A stretch of 57,735 nt of DNA from Campylobacterota bacterium (GTDB lineage Bacteria > Campylobacterota > Campylobacteria > Campylobacterales > Sulfurovaceae), in NCBI GenBank assembly GCA_003252535.1, contig QKDN01000057.1:1-57735 (forward strand). Reading direction: 5' to 3'. Shown piece by piece: positions 9,466-18,827 of this stretch. The first letter of the stretch is position 1; each line of letters begins with the position of its first letter. The notes beneath the pieces were generated by a model. That model saw only the letters and a list, made by a program, of their open reading frames with translations. It searched no databases and had not been told where the DNA came from. Made by a program: the position numbers and the translations under genes.

Positions 9466-10512
9466 TCAGGCCTGGGTCTTCTGGTCGATGTACCCCTGGA
9501 CGAACTCCTGTACCTGGGCGTAGACGAAGGAATCTTTGTAGCCGTCGATCTTGCCGCCGCTGGCGTTGTAGTGGCCGCCGCCGCTCCCGATCTCCGCCGC
9601 CATCCTGGTGAGGTCGAGCTTGTCGTGACCGCGCAGGGAGAAGTTGCCCCTGTAGTTGACATCCATATAGAAGTCGAATTCGGGGTTGGCGATCAGGAAG
9701 GCATTGCCGATGAGCGAGCTGCTGCCGACATTGTACCCGAGGAGCCCCTTGTAGCCGCGGTAGGTGATCGTGAGCTCCTCTTTCTTGCTTGAGAGGAGCA
9801 TGGTGACATAGGAGGCGACGAGGTTGTCCTTGGTGTCGTTCTTCCCCTGGAAGAAGAAGGCTTTCTTGGCCCTGTGGAGGGCGTCGTCGAGGAGTATGTT
9901 CCCCTCCTGTGCATCGACGAACTCTTCAGCTTTGGCGATGAGGGAGAACTTGTAGTCCCTGTCCTCTCTGTCGAAGAGGGTGCGGTTGATCTCCTTGGCT
10001 CCCGAGATCATCCCCAGGCATACCTTGCCGAACTCGAAGAGCTCGTCGCCGCTGAGCCAGATATCGATTGCGTTGATCGTCTGGACGATCCGCGCGTATC
10101 TGCCTTCAGCGTCGAAGCCGTAGTACTTCCTGAGCCAGTCATAGGTGATCAGGGTAGCGCATTTTGTGCTGTCGAGGTGGTACCATGCGAAGTTCTCCGA
10201 AGCGCTTTTGCCCGTGATGTGGTGGTCGAGGAGCTCGATCTTGGCGCCGATACCCATCGCCTCCTTCTCGAGCCAGTTGGCCTCCTTGGTCGTGAGGTTG
10301 AGGTCGGTGACGAGGATGAGGTGCTCGGTATCGGCGGGGTAGAGGGGCTTGTTGCGCCTGACGCTCCCGATGATCTCCTCGAGGCGGGCGGTCACCTCGG
10401 GGCCGTAGTTGGCATTGTAGCATTCGATATCGGTGAAATGCTTCGTCGTGAGGTACTGGCAGCCGTAGCCGTCGAGGTCGATATGGGAGAGGTGGTAGAT
10501 GTACTGGCGCAT
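9466..10512 (-). CDS. DHH-family phosphoesterase
   Basis: 348 aa. The DHH-domain Asp/His motifs are HIDLDGYG near the N terminus and LLDHHITG at about 105. The C-terminal DHHA1 box is GSGGGHYNASGG. Such proteins cleave phosphodiester bonds (oligoribonucleotides, cyclic dinucleotides or short DNA) with Mn2+. The exact substrate cannot be told. I start at ATG 10512 (MRQYIYHLSHIDLDG), which overlaps the Rrf2 stop as TAATG and implies translational coupling. An upstream in-frame extension to 10620 lies wholly inside the Rrf2 gene and has no family features. Confidence 0.85.
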   Translation of the reverse strand: MRQYIYHLSHIDLDGYGCQYLTTKHFTDIECYNANYGPEVTARLEEIIGSVRRNKPLYPADTEHLILVTDLNLTTKEANWLEKEAMGIGAKIELLDHHITGKSASENFAWYHLDSTKCATLITYDWLRKYYGFDAEGRYARIVQTINAIDIWLSGDELFEFGKVCLGMISGAKEINRTLFDREDRDYKFSLIAKAEEFVDAQEGNILLDDALHRAKKAFFFQGKNDTKDNLVASYVTMLLSSKKEELTITYRGYKGLLGYNVGSSSLIGNAFLIANPEFDFYMDVNYRGNFSLRGHDKLDLTRMAAEIGSGGGHYNASGGKIDGYKDSFVYAQVQEFVQGYIDQKTQA

Positions 10513-10910
10513 TAGAGGATATCCTTGAGTGTGATATTGAGCAGGAACGAATCGACCTTCTCCTGGAAACGCATCAAAAACGGCGAGATCGTGCAGTTGC
10601 CGATAGCGCCGTTGGGGCATGAAGCGGCGTACTGCGTACAGTCGAACACCGCCGGGGGTTTCCCCTCGGATGCGTTGATGACATCGTAGATGGTGATATC
10701 TCCGAGTTCCTTCGCGAGGACGAAGCCGCCGTTGGCGCCTTTCTTGGATTCGAGTATCTCGCTGCGGGCGAGGTTCTGGAGGATCTTCGCCAAAAAGCTT
10801 TTGGGTATATTGAGTTCATTTGCCAACTGCTCTGCACCTATAGGGATATTGGACTTTCTTATTTTATCTATAGAGAGAAGTGCATACTCACTGGCTCGGG
10901 TTAATAGCAT
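10512..10910 (-). CDS. Rrf2-family transcriptional regulator, probable Fe-S type
   Basis: 132 aa. It has the Rrf2 winged helix (LTRASEYALLSIDKI, ELNIPKSFLAKILQNLARS, wing KKGANGGFVLA). Three cysteines follow at 91, 98 and 106, at spacings close to the cluster-binding cysteines of IscR and NsrR, so an Fe-S or NO/redox sensor is likely. It leads the DHH-flavoprotein-ung cluster and overlaps the DHH gene by one base. Two palindromes in its promoter region suggest autoregulation. The regulon is unknown. Confidence 0.85.
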   Translation of the reverse strand: MLLTRASEYALLSIDKIRKSNIPIGAEQLANELNIPKSFLAKILQNLARSEILESKKGANGGFVLAKELGDITIYDVINASEGKPPAVFDCTQYAASCPNGAIGNCTISPFLMRFQEKVDSFLLNITLKDIL

Positions 10911-10939
10911 TTTGATTCCTTTGCGGCACTATAATTAGG

Positions 10940-10978
10940 AGTATTTTACTCTCATTTATTTAAAATAGACTTGTCTAT
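10940..10978 (-). promoter_or_regulatory. possible Rrf2 operator region
   Basis: Two perfect short palindromes sit 30-70 bases upstream of the Rrf2 start: GAGTA-TTT-TACTC (10940-10952) and ATAGAC-TT-GTCTAT (10965-10978). Rrf2 proteins commonly bind dyads overlapping their own promoter, so these are candidates for autoregulation. I do not see a convincing -35/-10 pair for exact placement. Confidence 0.4.
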
Positions 10979-11109
10979 AGAATATAGAAATAAATTTATG
11001 AAAGAATTATGTGAACTTTTATCACATATTTAGTTTGTTTGGGTATTATTCCCTTCCCAAATCGTGACGAAAGTCCGATAAATTTACAAATACCGATCAG
11101 GAGGTCACC

Positions 11110-11379
11110 ATGGCTTTGGATAAGGCGAAAAAAGAAGAAATCGTAGCAAAATACGGTAGAGGTACAAACGACACAGGTTCAACAGAAGTACAGGTAGCGC
11201 TTCTCACAGAGAGAATCATCTACTTGACAGAGCACCTCAAAACGAACAAAAAAGACCACTCTTCAAGACTTGGTCTTCTCAAACTCGTAGGTCAGAGAAG
11301 AAGACTTATGAGATACCTCAAAAACACAGATATCGCAAGATTCAACACGATCAAAGCAGCGCTTGGTATCAGAAACTAA
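11110..11379 (+). CDS. rpsO: 30S ribosomal protein S15
   Basis: 89 aa, the usual length. The S15 signature is clear: [44 protein letters not shown]. It binds 16S rRNA helices in the central domain early in 30S assembly. AGGAGGT lies just before the ATG. No pnp gene follows, unlike in enterobacteria. It is alone on the plus strand between two minus-strand units. Confidence 0.98.
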   Translation: MALDKAKKEEIVAKYGRGTNDTGSTEVQVALLTERIIYLTEHLKTNKKDHSSRLGLLKLVGQRRRLMRYLKNTDIARFNTIKAALGIRN

Positions 11380-11393
11380 TCTTTCTTCCCCCT

Positions 11394-11409
11394 GCCGCCT
11401 CCGGGCGGC
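11394..11409 (+). terminator. GC hairpin after rpsO
   Basis: GCCGCC-TCCG-GGCGGC, a 6-bp perfect stem with a UNCG-type tetraloop, starts 15 bases after the rpsO stop. No T tract follows, so it may stabilise or punctuate the mRNA rather than act as a full intrinsic terminator. Confidence 0.5.
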
Positions 11410-11537
11410 GATTCACAACCCCTATCTCTTTTAAACTACAATCAAATCACACTTTTCGTTATAGAAACTTTTTGCTGCTTTCCGGGATGCCCCAAACGAT
11501 TCTCTTCGATATACCGATATGATGCCGGTCACAGGGA

Positions 11538-12104
11538 TCAAAAAAGCCGAAAGTGATCAACGATACGGTATTGCCGCAGGACATCCTCTTCCTGTACACC
11601 CCTGCCGATATTATGGATGATGTAGGGTTCCGCTTTATCATTGAGACGATCGGAACAGATACCTATGTGATCGATCCGTCGTGGTTTGGACGCAAGCTCC
11701 CACACAACTATATCACCGGGGAGAAACTTGTCCCTGACCCTGTATCCCCTGGAGGCGAAGTAGGTCTGAATATTTCTGACACGTCTGTGATCGATATTGG
11801 GATCGAGCCTGTCGGTGTAGTAGAGCCCTTTGTATCGTTCCGGGTTTTTCTGTTTGTCTTTGTATATCTTCTCCTGCAAATCGATATTCAATGCTCTCAG
11901 CGCCCTGACGACCACATCGGTGCAGACCCCTTTGCTGCTGTTGATATCGCCTTTTGGATAGTCGAGTTTGACATATTCGGGATTGTATGTCAGTGTCCTG
12001 CCTATCTGCGATCTGGCAGCGGAGACTATCAGTGCCGTATTGTTGGCGGTATGATAGGAAACGATAGAAACCGACAGCAGGAAGAACAGTAATACCAGCC
12101 GCAT
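11538..12104 (-). CDS. exported DUF1287 protein, NlpC/P60-like
   Basis: 188 aa with a signal peptide (MRLVLLFFLLSVSIVSYHTA). The DUF1287 core is visible: Cys61 in KGVCTDVVVRALR, LPGDIVVWEL, His146 in RRIDHIGIC and His164 in YIIHNIGRG. This Cys-His-His arrangement matches papain-like NlpC/P60 hydrolases, so a cell-wall or amide-cutting role in the periplasm is plausible. The true substrate is not known for the family. GGAGGTGG precedes the start. It faces rpsO and is divergent from grpE. Confidence 0.8.
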   Translation of the reverse strand: MRLVLLFFLLSVSIVSYHTANNTALIVSAARSQIGRTLTYNPEYVKLDYPKGDINSSKGVCTDVVVRALRALNIDLQEKIYKDKQKNPERYKGLYYTDRLDPNIDHRRVRNIQTYFASRGYRVRDKFLPGDIVVWELASKPRRIDHIGICSDRLNDKAEPYIIHNIGRGVQEEDVLRQYRIVDHFRLF

Positions 12105-12366
12105 CGAACCACCTCCGAAAGATATATATGATTTCCATACTTAGAGCGTTTGGTAAGTCTATACTAACATAAACTATGACATTTTCAAAGGACAGAAAGA
12201 ATATTTTGATCAGAGCTCCTGTCGGATCAGTGGCATTATAAATCTTTCCCGCTAGTTTGTGTGGCCACAGGATGATGCTTCCCGATTTAGCCGGTACACT
12301 TTCTTCGATCCGTATTGCAGTTGTGAACAAATTTTGCTATCATAGTAGAGGTGAAGTATTTGTCAC

Positions 12367-12401
12367 TATACTTTAGTTAAATGCACTAAAGTATATTTAG
12401 T
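12367..12401 (+). promoter_or_regulatory. HAIR-like inverted repeat upstream of grpE
   Basis: A perfect 11-bp inverted repeat with a 7-base spacer: TATACTTTAGT at 12367-12377 and ACTAAAGTATA at 12385-12395. An extra half site TTTAGT follows at 12396-12401. Inner arms CTTTAGT-N7-ACTAAAG have the same length and spacer as the HspR box (HAIR, CTTGAGT-N7-ACTCAAG) and differ by one base per arm. It lies about 28 bases upstream of the -35. No CIRCE (TTAGCACTC-N9-GAGTGCTAA) is present. Binding by HspR is an inference. Confidence 0.6.
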
Positions 12402-12422
12402 CAATATTTAATATGTATGAAC

Positions 12423-12451
12423 TTGACAAACTTGACTCAATGTTGTATAAT
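12423..12451 (+). promoter_or_regulatory. consensus sigma-70 promoter of grpE-dnaK
   Basis: TTGACA at 12423-12428, 17 bases, then TATAAT at 12446-12451: a perfect vegetative promoter. Transcription should start near 12458, giving a leader of about 47 bases before the TTG start of grpE. Such a strong promoter implies control by a repressor, fitting the inverted repeat upstream. Confidence 0.85.
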
Positions 12452-12504
12452 TCTCCTAAGCATTTACAAATGCAGCAAATCTATACCAAATAAAAGGAGA
12501 AGCT

Positions 12505-13050
12505 TTGAAGAGTGAGACGAAAGATGAAGAGCAATCCGTAGAGCAGGAAGTGACTCAGCAAGAGGAGCAGAACGACGCTCAGACGGTTGATCCCCTCACA
12601 CAAGCCCAGGAAGAAGCGGCAGAGTGGAAGGATAAATACCTCAGGGCTCACGCAGACTTTGAGAACACGAAAAAGCGTTTGGAAAGAGATAAATATACAG
12701 CTATAAGTTACGCGAACGAAAGTTTCTCCAAAGATATCCTGGCGGTCATGGACTCCTTCGATCAGGCGCTGCTCGCCATCGAATCGGCAGACAACGAGAG
12801 CTCGTCCGAGATCATCGAAAAGATGAAAGAGGGGATCAACCTCACCTACGGACAGCTCAAAAAGATACTTGAAAAGAACTCGATCACCGAGATCGGCAAC
12901 GAAGGTCAGTTTGACCCCAACTGCCACCAGGTGATCATGCAGGTCGACAGTGACGATCACGAAAGCGGTGATATCGTCCAGGTGATGCAGAAGGGTTATA
13001 TGATCAAAGACAGAGTGCTCAGACCGTCAATGGTAAGTACAAAAAAATAA
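12505..13050 (+). CDS. grpE: GrpE nucleotide-exchange factor
   Basis: 181 aa. GrpE releases ADP from DnaK. The acidic, Gln/Glu-rich N terminus is followed by the long coiled coil (WKDKYLRAHADFENTKKRLE) and the C-terminal beta domain (FDPNCHQVIMQV, VMQKGYMIKDRVLRPSMV). The start is TTG at 12505, supported by AAAGGAGA at 12493-12500; no better start exists. It is followed 22 bases later by dnaK. The usual Campylobacterota partner hrcA is not upstream, so this operon is grpE-dnaK only. Confidence 0.96.
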   Translation: MKSETKDEEQSVEQEVTQQEEQNDAQTVDPLTQAQEEAAEWKDKYLRAHADFENTKKRLERDKYTAISYANESFSKDILAVMDSFDQALLAIESADNESSSEIIEKMKEGINLTYGQLKKILEKNSITEIGNEGQFDPNCHQVIMQVDSDDHESGDIVQVMQKGYMIKDRVLRPSMVSTKK

Positions 13051-13072
13051 AGAAAAATCTAAAGGATAATAA

Positions 13073-14944
<1,872 letters not shown>

Positions 14945-14956
14945 TCGCTTCATATC

Positions 14957-14983
14957 CCTTTCCCCTCGTCGGAGGGGAAAAGG
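14957..14983 (+). terminator. hairpin after dnaK
   Basis: TTTCCCCTC (14959-14967), loop GTCG, GAGGGGAAA (14972-14980), extendable by CC/GG around one bulged A. It starts 13 bases after the dnaK stop. The downstream T content is modest, so it is a probable rather than certain intrinsic terminator. Confidence 0.65.
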
Positions 14984-15105
14984 CACTTCTGTATTGTTAA
15001 TTTCTCTCGAACATTTCCCCATTTTTTTACTATTTTCGACCCGGTTTTGCTAAAATAAACTATTAACTCTCTATCATACGAAAAACAATTATCCAAAGAG
15101 TTTTT

Positions 15106-17079
15106 ATGCGTAATTACAATCATACCTACAGCAACAAAGAGCAACTCCAGGCTTTTATCAACGAACACAATATTGCAGCCTGCTCCTCTATCCTCTTACA
15201 GGTCTTTATCGGACGTACCGACGAATCGCTGATCCGTACCATCATCGATGAATGTACCGGGATTATCCCCCACATAGAGATCATCGGCACCACGACCGAC
15301 GGTGCGATCGTCGGCGACAGCGTCACTGAAGTGGAGAGCGTCCTTTCGTTCATGCTCTTCGATGCGACACGCATCAGGATATACTCCCAGCCCAATGAAG
15401 ACGATGACAGCTACAGCCTCAGCAGAAAGCTCATCTCGCAGTTCGAAAAGGGGGAGAAAGCAGCTGTCGCCATCACCTTCACCGACGGTCTCACGACCAA
15501 CGGTGACGACTACCTCAAGGGGTTCGGCGAATACGACAGGGAACTTGTCGTCGCAGGGGGGATGGCGGGGGACAATTCTGCTTTCGAACAGACCTTTGTC
15601 TTCACCCGCGATATCGTCCTCTCACGCGGCGCGGTCGTAGCGCTCCTTTACAACCCCGACCTGATCGTCGGTACCCATGCCCAGTACGGATGGATCAGTA
15701 TCGGAAAGAAGATGAGGATCACCAGGGCGGTGGAGAACCGTGTCTATGAGATCGACGGTATCAGCGCGGTCGATATCTTCGCCAAATACCTCGGCAGGGA
15801 CACGATAGCACAGCTGCCCCTCTCGAGCGTCGCTTTCCCCCTCATCAAGGTTAACGAGAATATCACCAGGGCCGTCGTAGGGATGGATGAGGACGGCTCA
15901 CTGATCTTCGGGGGGAACCTTGAGGTGGGTGAGGAGGTGACCTTCGGCTACGGCAATGTCGAGATCATACTCAAAGAGCACGAGAGGCTTGCCGGGAGGA
16001 GCGATGTGTCGTGCAGCGAATCGATCTTCGTCTACTCATGTATGGCGCGCAAGGCCCTGATGGGGCAGAATATCGCCATGGAGCTCAAGCCTCTCCACAC
16101 CATAGCGCCGGTGAGCGGGTTCTTCACCTATGGGGAGTTCTATACCAATCCCGACCGCAACTACAGACTGCTCAACCAGACGATGACGATACTCAGTCTC
16201 AGTGAATATCCTGTAGAGAAGCAGCATTGCCCCGACTGGGTCTCCCTGGAGCCGAGCAGGCAGAACAATATCCTCAAGTCGCTCGCCAACCTCATCACCC
16301 AGACGACCCTGGAGCTCGAGGAGAAGAACAGCGAGCTCCAGGCAGAGATGGAGAAGAACAAGGTCAAGGACCATCAGCTCGTGCAGCAGTCGCGTCTTGC
16401 CCAGATGGGGGAGATGCTCGCCATGATAGCGCATCAGTGGCGGCAGCCCCTCGCGGCGATCTCGTCGGCTGCCATCACCCTCAAGATGAAGGCGGAGCTC
16501 GGGAAGATCAGCGACGAGATCATCCAGAAAAAGTGCAACGACATCCTGGACTATTCCCAGCATCTCAGCACCACGATCAATGATTTCCGCAATTTCTTCA
16601 AACCGACAAGATCGAAGAACGAGACCGATTTCAATTCACTCATAGAGAGCACGCTCAATATCATCGGTACGAGCCTTGCGAACCACAGTATCAGGCTGAT
16701 CAGGGAGTTCGAATGCACCGAGCAGTTCGTCTCCTACCCCAACGAGATCATGCAGGTGCTCCTCAACCTCATCAAGAATGCCGAAGACGCCCTGATCGAA
16801 CAGCAGAGCGCCAATCCACTTATCATCATCAGGACATATTGTGGCGGGGGGAGCTTCACGATCGAGGTGGAGGACAATGCAGGTGGTATCAGGGAGGAGA
16901 TCATCGATTCGATCTTCGATCCCTACTTCAGTACCAAGATCAATAAGAACGGCACGGGCCTCGGCCTCTATATGAGCCGGACTATCATCGAAGAACATTG
17001 CCGTGGGACGATAGAGCCGATCAATACCGGCGAGGGTGTGATCTTCCGGGTGACGCTGGTCTCCCTCGACAGCAACTAA
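15106..17079 (+). CDS. FIST-domain sensor histidine kinase
   Basis: 657 aa, no membrane segments, so a soluble kinase. Residues about 30-220 are a FIST_N domain (IIGTTTDGAIVGD, AGGMAGDNSAF) and about 230-385 FIST_C. These are predicted small-ligand (amino-acid-like) sensors. A coiled coil (390-430) leads to the HisKA box AMIAHQWRQPLAAIS with His443. The HATPase has NLIKNAEDAL, DNAGGI and GTGLGLYMS. The WRQPL form of the H box is common in Campylobacterota. No response regulator is adjacent. Its stop overlaps the convergent cytochrome stop (CTAATAG). Confidence 0.92.
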   Translation: MRNYNHTYSNKEQLQAFINEHNIAACSSILLQVFIGRTDESLIRTIIDECTGIIPHIEIIGTTTDGAIVGDSVTEVESVLSFMLFDATRIRIYSQPNEDDDSYSLSRKLISQFEKGEKAAVAITFTDGLTTNGDDYLKGFGEYDRELVVAGGMAGDNSAFEQTFVFTRDIVLSRGAVVALLYNPDLIVGTHAQYGWISIGKKMRITRAVENRVYEIDGISAVDIFAKYLGRDTIAQLPLSSVAFPLIKVNENITRAVVGMDEDGSLIFGGNLEVGEEVTFGYGNVEIILKEHERLAGRSDVSCSESIFVYSCMARKALMGQNIAMELKPLHTIAPVSGFFTYGEFYTNPDRNYRLLNQTMTILSLSEYPVEKQHCPDWVSLEPSRQNNILKSLANLITQTTLELEEKNSELQAEMEKNKVKDHQLVQQSRLAQMGEMLAMIAHQWRQPLAAISSAAITLKMKAELGKISDEIIQKKCNDILDYSQHLSTTINDFRNFFKPTRSKNETDFNSLIESTLNIIGTSLANHSIRLIREFECTEQFVSYPNEIMQVLLNLIKNAEDALIEQQSANPLIIIRTYCGGGSFTIEVEDNAGGIREEIIDSIFDPYFSTKINKNGTGLGLYMSRTIIEEHCRGTIEPINTGEGVIFRVTLVSLDSN

Positions 17080-18779
17080 TAGACTGCTGCTTTGATCATC
17101 GTAGAGGCTTTGGGGGTGACCTCCGTGTGGACATTGACCAGCGGCTTGACATGGGGATCCCTCCCGTGGATGAAACTCTGCTCATCGACGATGACCTTAT
17201 AGGCTTTGTTGAGTTCGAGGGCTCTTTTGACGGAGGGGTAGAGGAGATAGGAGATATCGGTGCGTATCTTCTCTGCCTCGCTTTCGAGCAGCTTCCCCTC
17301 CTGATCGAAGAACTTCTGCATGATCTCTTCGTTGCCGCGGAACTCATCGCCGGCACCGTTCGCCTGCAGGTAGGTGGTGTATTCGTAGGCACCGCCGGGT
17401 GTGAGGGGCTCTGCGATATCTTTCAGCCCGTTATTCTTCTGGCTCCAGTGGTACCACCCTTTGCGGAAATGGTCGGTGCCGAACTTCCTGGCAAAGACGA
17501 ATGTGCCGTCCCTGATCGCCCCGATACCGCTGTGGCAGCCGATGCAGTAGAGCGTCTCTTCGTAGTTCTGGGGGCGCAGCTCCCCGCTGCCATCCTCTAT
17601 GAATCCCTGGAAGACCCATCCCAGACCGTTCTGCAGTCCGTGTTCGGTATCACCGACGATGGTGCGGAGGCGGTCGGGGAAGCCGTTCTTCTCCTTGATC
17701 TCGCTCAGAGCGGCGTTCTGGAGCTGCGAGTAGCTGTTCCATGAGACCTTCCTGGCATAGCGGAGTTCTTTCATCCGGGGAGCCATCCTGATCGTCGTAT
17801 TGGTCTCGTCGATATCGATATAGCGTACGGTGTGGAGGAACTCCGTCCCCTGCGGGTAGAGTCCAGGGGCGATGAGGAGTTCGTTGCTCTCAAGGAGCTC
17901 TTTCGCTCTCCCTACATAGCTCATCGAAAAATTCCCAAGCTTGCCCGTAGCAGTATCGAAGTCGGGCTTCTCCCATACGAAAACGATCTTGCCGGCAGTC
18001 CCCAGGATACCGTCATGGTCGAGGTCGACGCCGTATTGTGTCTCGTCGACACTCTCTTCGAGGATGACATCAGACTCCTTGATAAGCGATTCGACGATGG
18101 CGAGATTGATCCTGTAGACCGACCTCGATGTATTGCCGCCCGCATCTTCCCTCAGCGGGTCGGGCAGACGGATCAGCACATCGTCGGTGCTGCCGTTGGC
18201 AGGCCAGAAGGTCCCGGGGAACGGGTAGTAGCCGAACGCCCTCCACCCGGTATCCTCTCCGTCGGGGTTTCTGTCAAAGCCTTCGGCATCGAAGTCGAAA
18301 TAGCAGTCGGGGAGATAGCCGTCCCATTTGCCGTTGCCGTTGCTATCCCACGCATCCGGGACGGAAGAGAGGCTGGCGGCGAGGGTGATCAGCCCATCCT
18401 TCCTGTAGTTGTCCTCCCTGATATAGGAGAGGATCGCCGCGTCGGAGATCCCGGCGACCGCATCGCTCCTGTCCCTGAAGAGATTGTCGAAGCGGTTGCT
18501 CCTGGAGTATTCGCCCATATCGTAAGACTCCTGGAGCGCATAGTCGTTGATATAATTGGGTGGAGCGGATGCAGTATGACAGGTATAACAGGGGTTGTGA
18601 ACAGTGCTGTTCTCATCCACCGTTTTGGTGTAGCACTGGGAGGTGATGTAGGCTGCGCGGTTGTTCCTGGCGACAGTGGCTTTGAAATCCGTCTGTGCGT
18701 TCTTGTATCCGGTCGTGTCGCAGCTTACGAGGCTCAGGATAGCGGTGAGTATGGTCAGAAGCAGTATGATGTAAGGCAT
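17076..18779 (-). CDS. dihaem c-type cytochrome lipoprotein
   Basis: 567 aa. The N terminus is a lipoprotein signal (LLLTILTAILSLVSC, lipid Cys20). Two haem-c sites are visible: CYTCH at 64-68 and CIGCH at 412-416. Between them are acidic Asp-rich loops (DSNGNGKWDG, DLDHDGILG) that look like Ca2+ sites. I know no precise family name; two distant CxxCH motifs in a large protein resemble cytochrome-like peroxidase or hydrolase relatives. It should sit in the periplasm tethered to a membrane. It follows the PhoX-like gene by 48 bases, with a strong hairpin between them, so both are probably one operon. Confidence 0.75.
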   Translation of the reverse strand: MPYIILLLTILTAILSLVSCDTTGYKNAQTDFKATVARNNRAAYITSQCYTKTVDENSTVHNPCYTCHTASAPPNYINDYALQESYDMGEYSRSNRFDNLFRDRSDAVAGISDAAILSYIREDNYRKDGLITLAASLSSVPDAWDSNGNGKWDGYLPDCYFDFDAEGFDRNPDGEDTGWRAFGYYPFPGTFWPANGSTDDVLIRLPDPLREDAGGNTSRSVYRINLAIVESLIKESDVILEESVDETQYGVDLDHDGILGTAGKIVFVWEKPDFDTATGKLGNFSMSYVGRAKELLESNELLIAPGLYPQGTEFLHTVRYIDIDETNTTIRMAPRMKELRYARKVSWNSYSQLQNAALSEIKEKNGFPDRLRTIVGDTEHGLQNGLGWVFQGFIEDGSGELRPQNYEETLYCIGCHSGIGAIRDGTFVFARKFGTDHFRKGWYHWSQKNNGLKDIAEPLTPGGAYEYTTYLQANGAGDEFRGNEEIMQKFFDQEGKLLESEAEKIRTDISYLLYPSVKRALELNKAYKVIVDEQSFIHGRDPHVKPLVNVHTEVTPKASTMIKAAVY

Positions 18780-18795
18780 GGAGGGCTCGGGGATG

Positions 18796-18822
18796 CTGCA
18801 AAAGGGAGAGACCCTTTTGCAG
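18796..18822 (-). other. intercistronic hairpin between phoX-like and cytochrome genes
   Basis: CTGCAAAAGGG and CCCTTTTGCAG form a perfect 11-bp stem with a 5-base loop, exactly between the two genes. No T tract follows in the reading direction. It probably sets relative expression through mRNA processing or partial termination. Confidence 0.6.
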
Positions 18823-18827
18823 AGGGA

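Noticed and set aside
8215-9792. A 525-aa plus-strand frame across the flavoprotein gene
   Set aside because: Low-complexity Gly/Asp/Glu-rich shadow of a clear FAD enzyme on the other strand.
12361-12451. CIRCE element for HrcA before grpE
   Set aside because: The inverted repeat arms and 7-base spacer do not match TTAGCACTC-N9-GAGTGCTAA; HAIR is closer.
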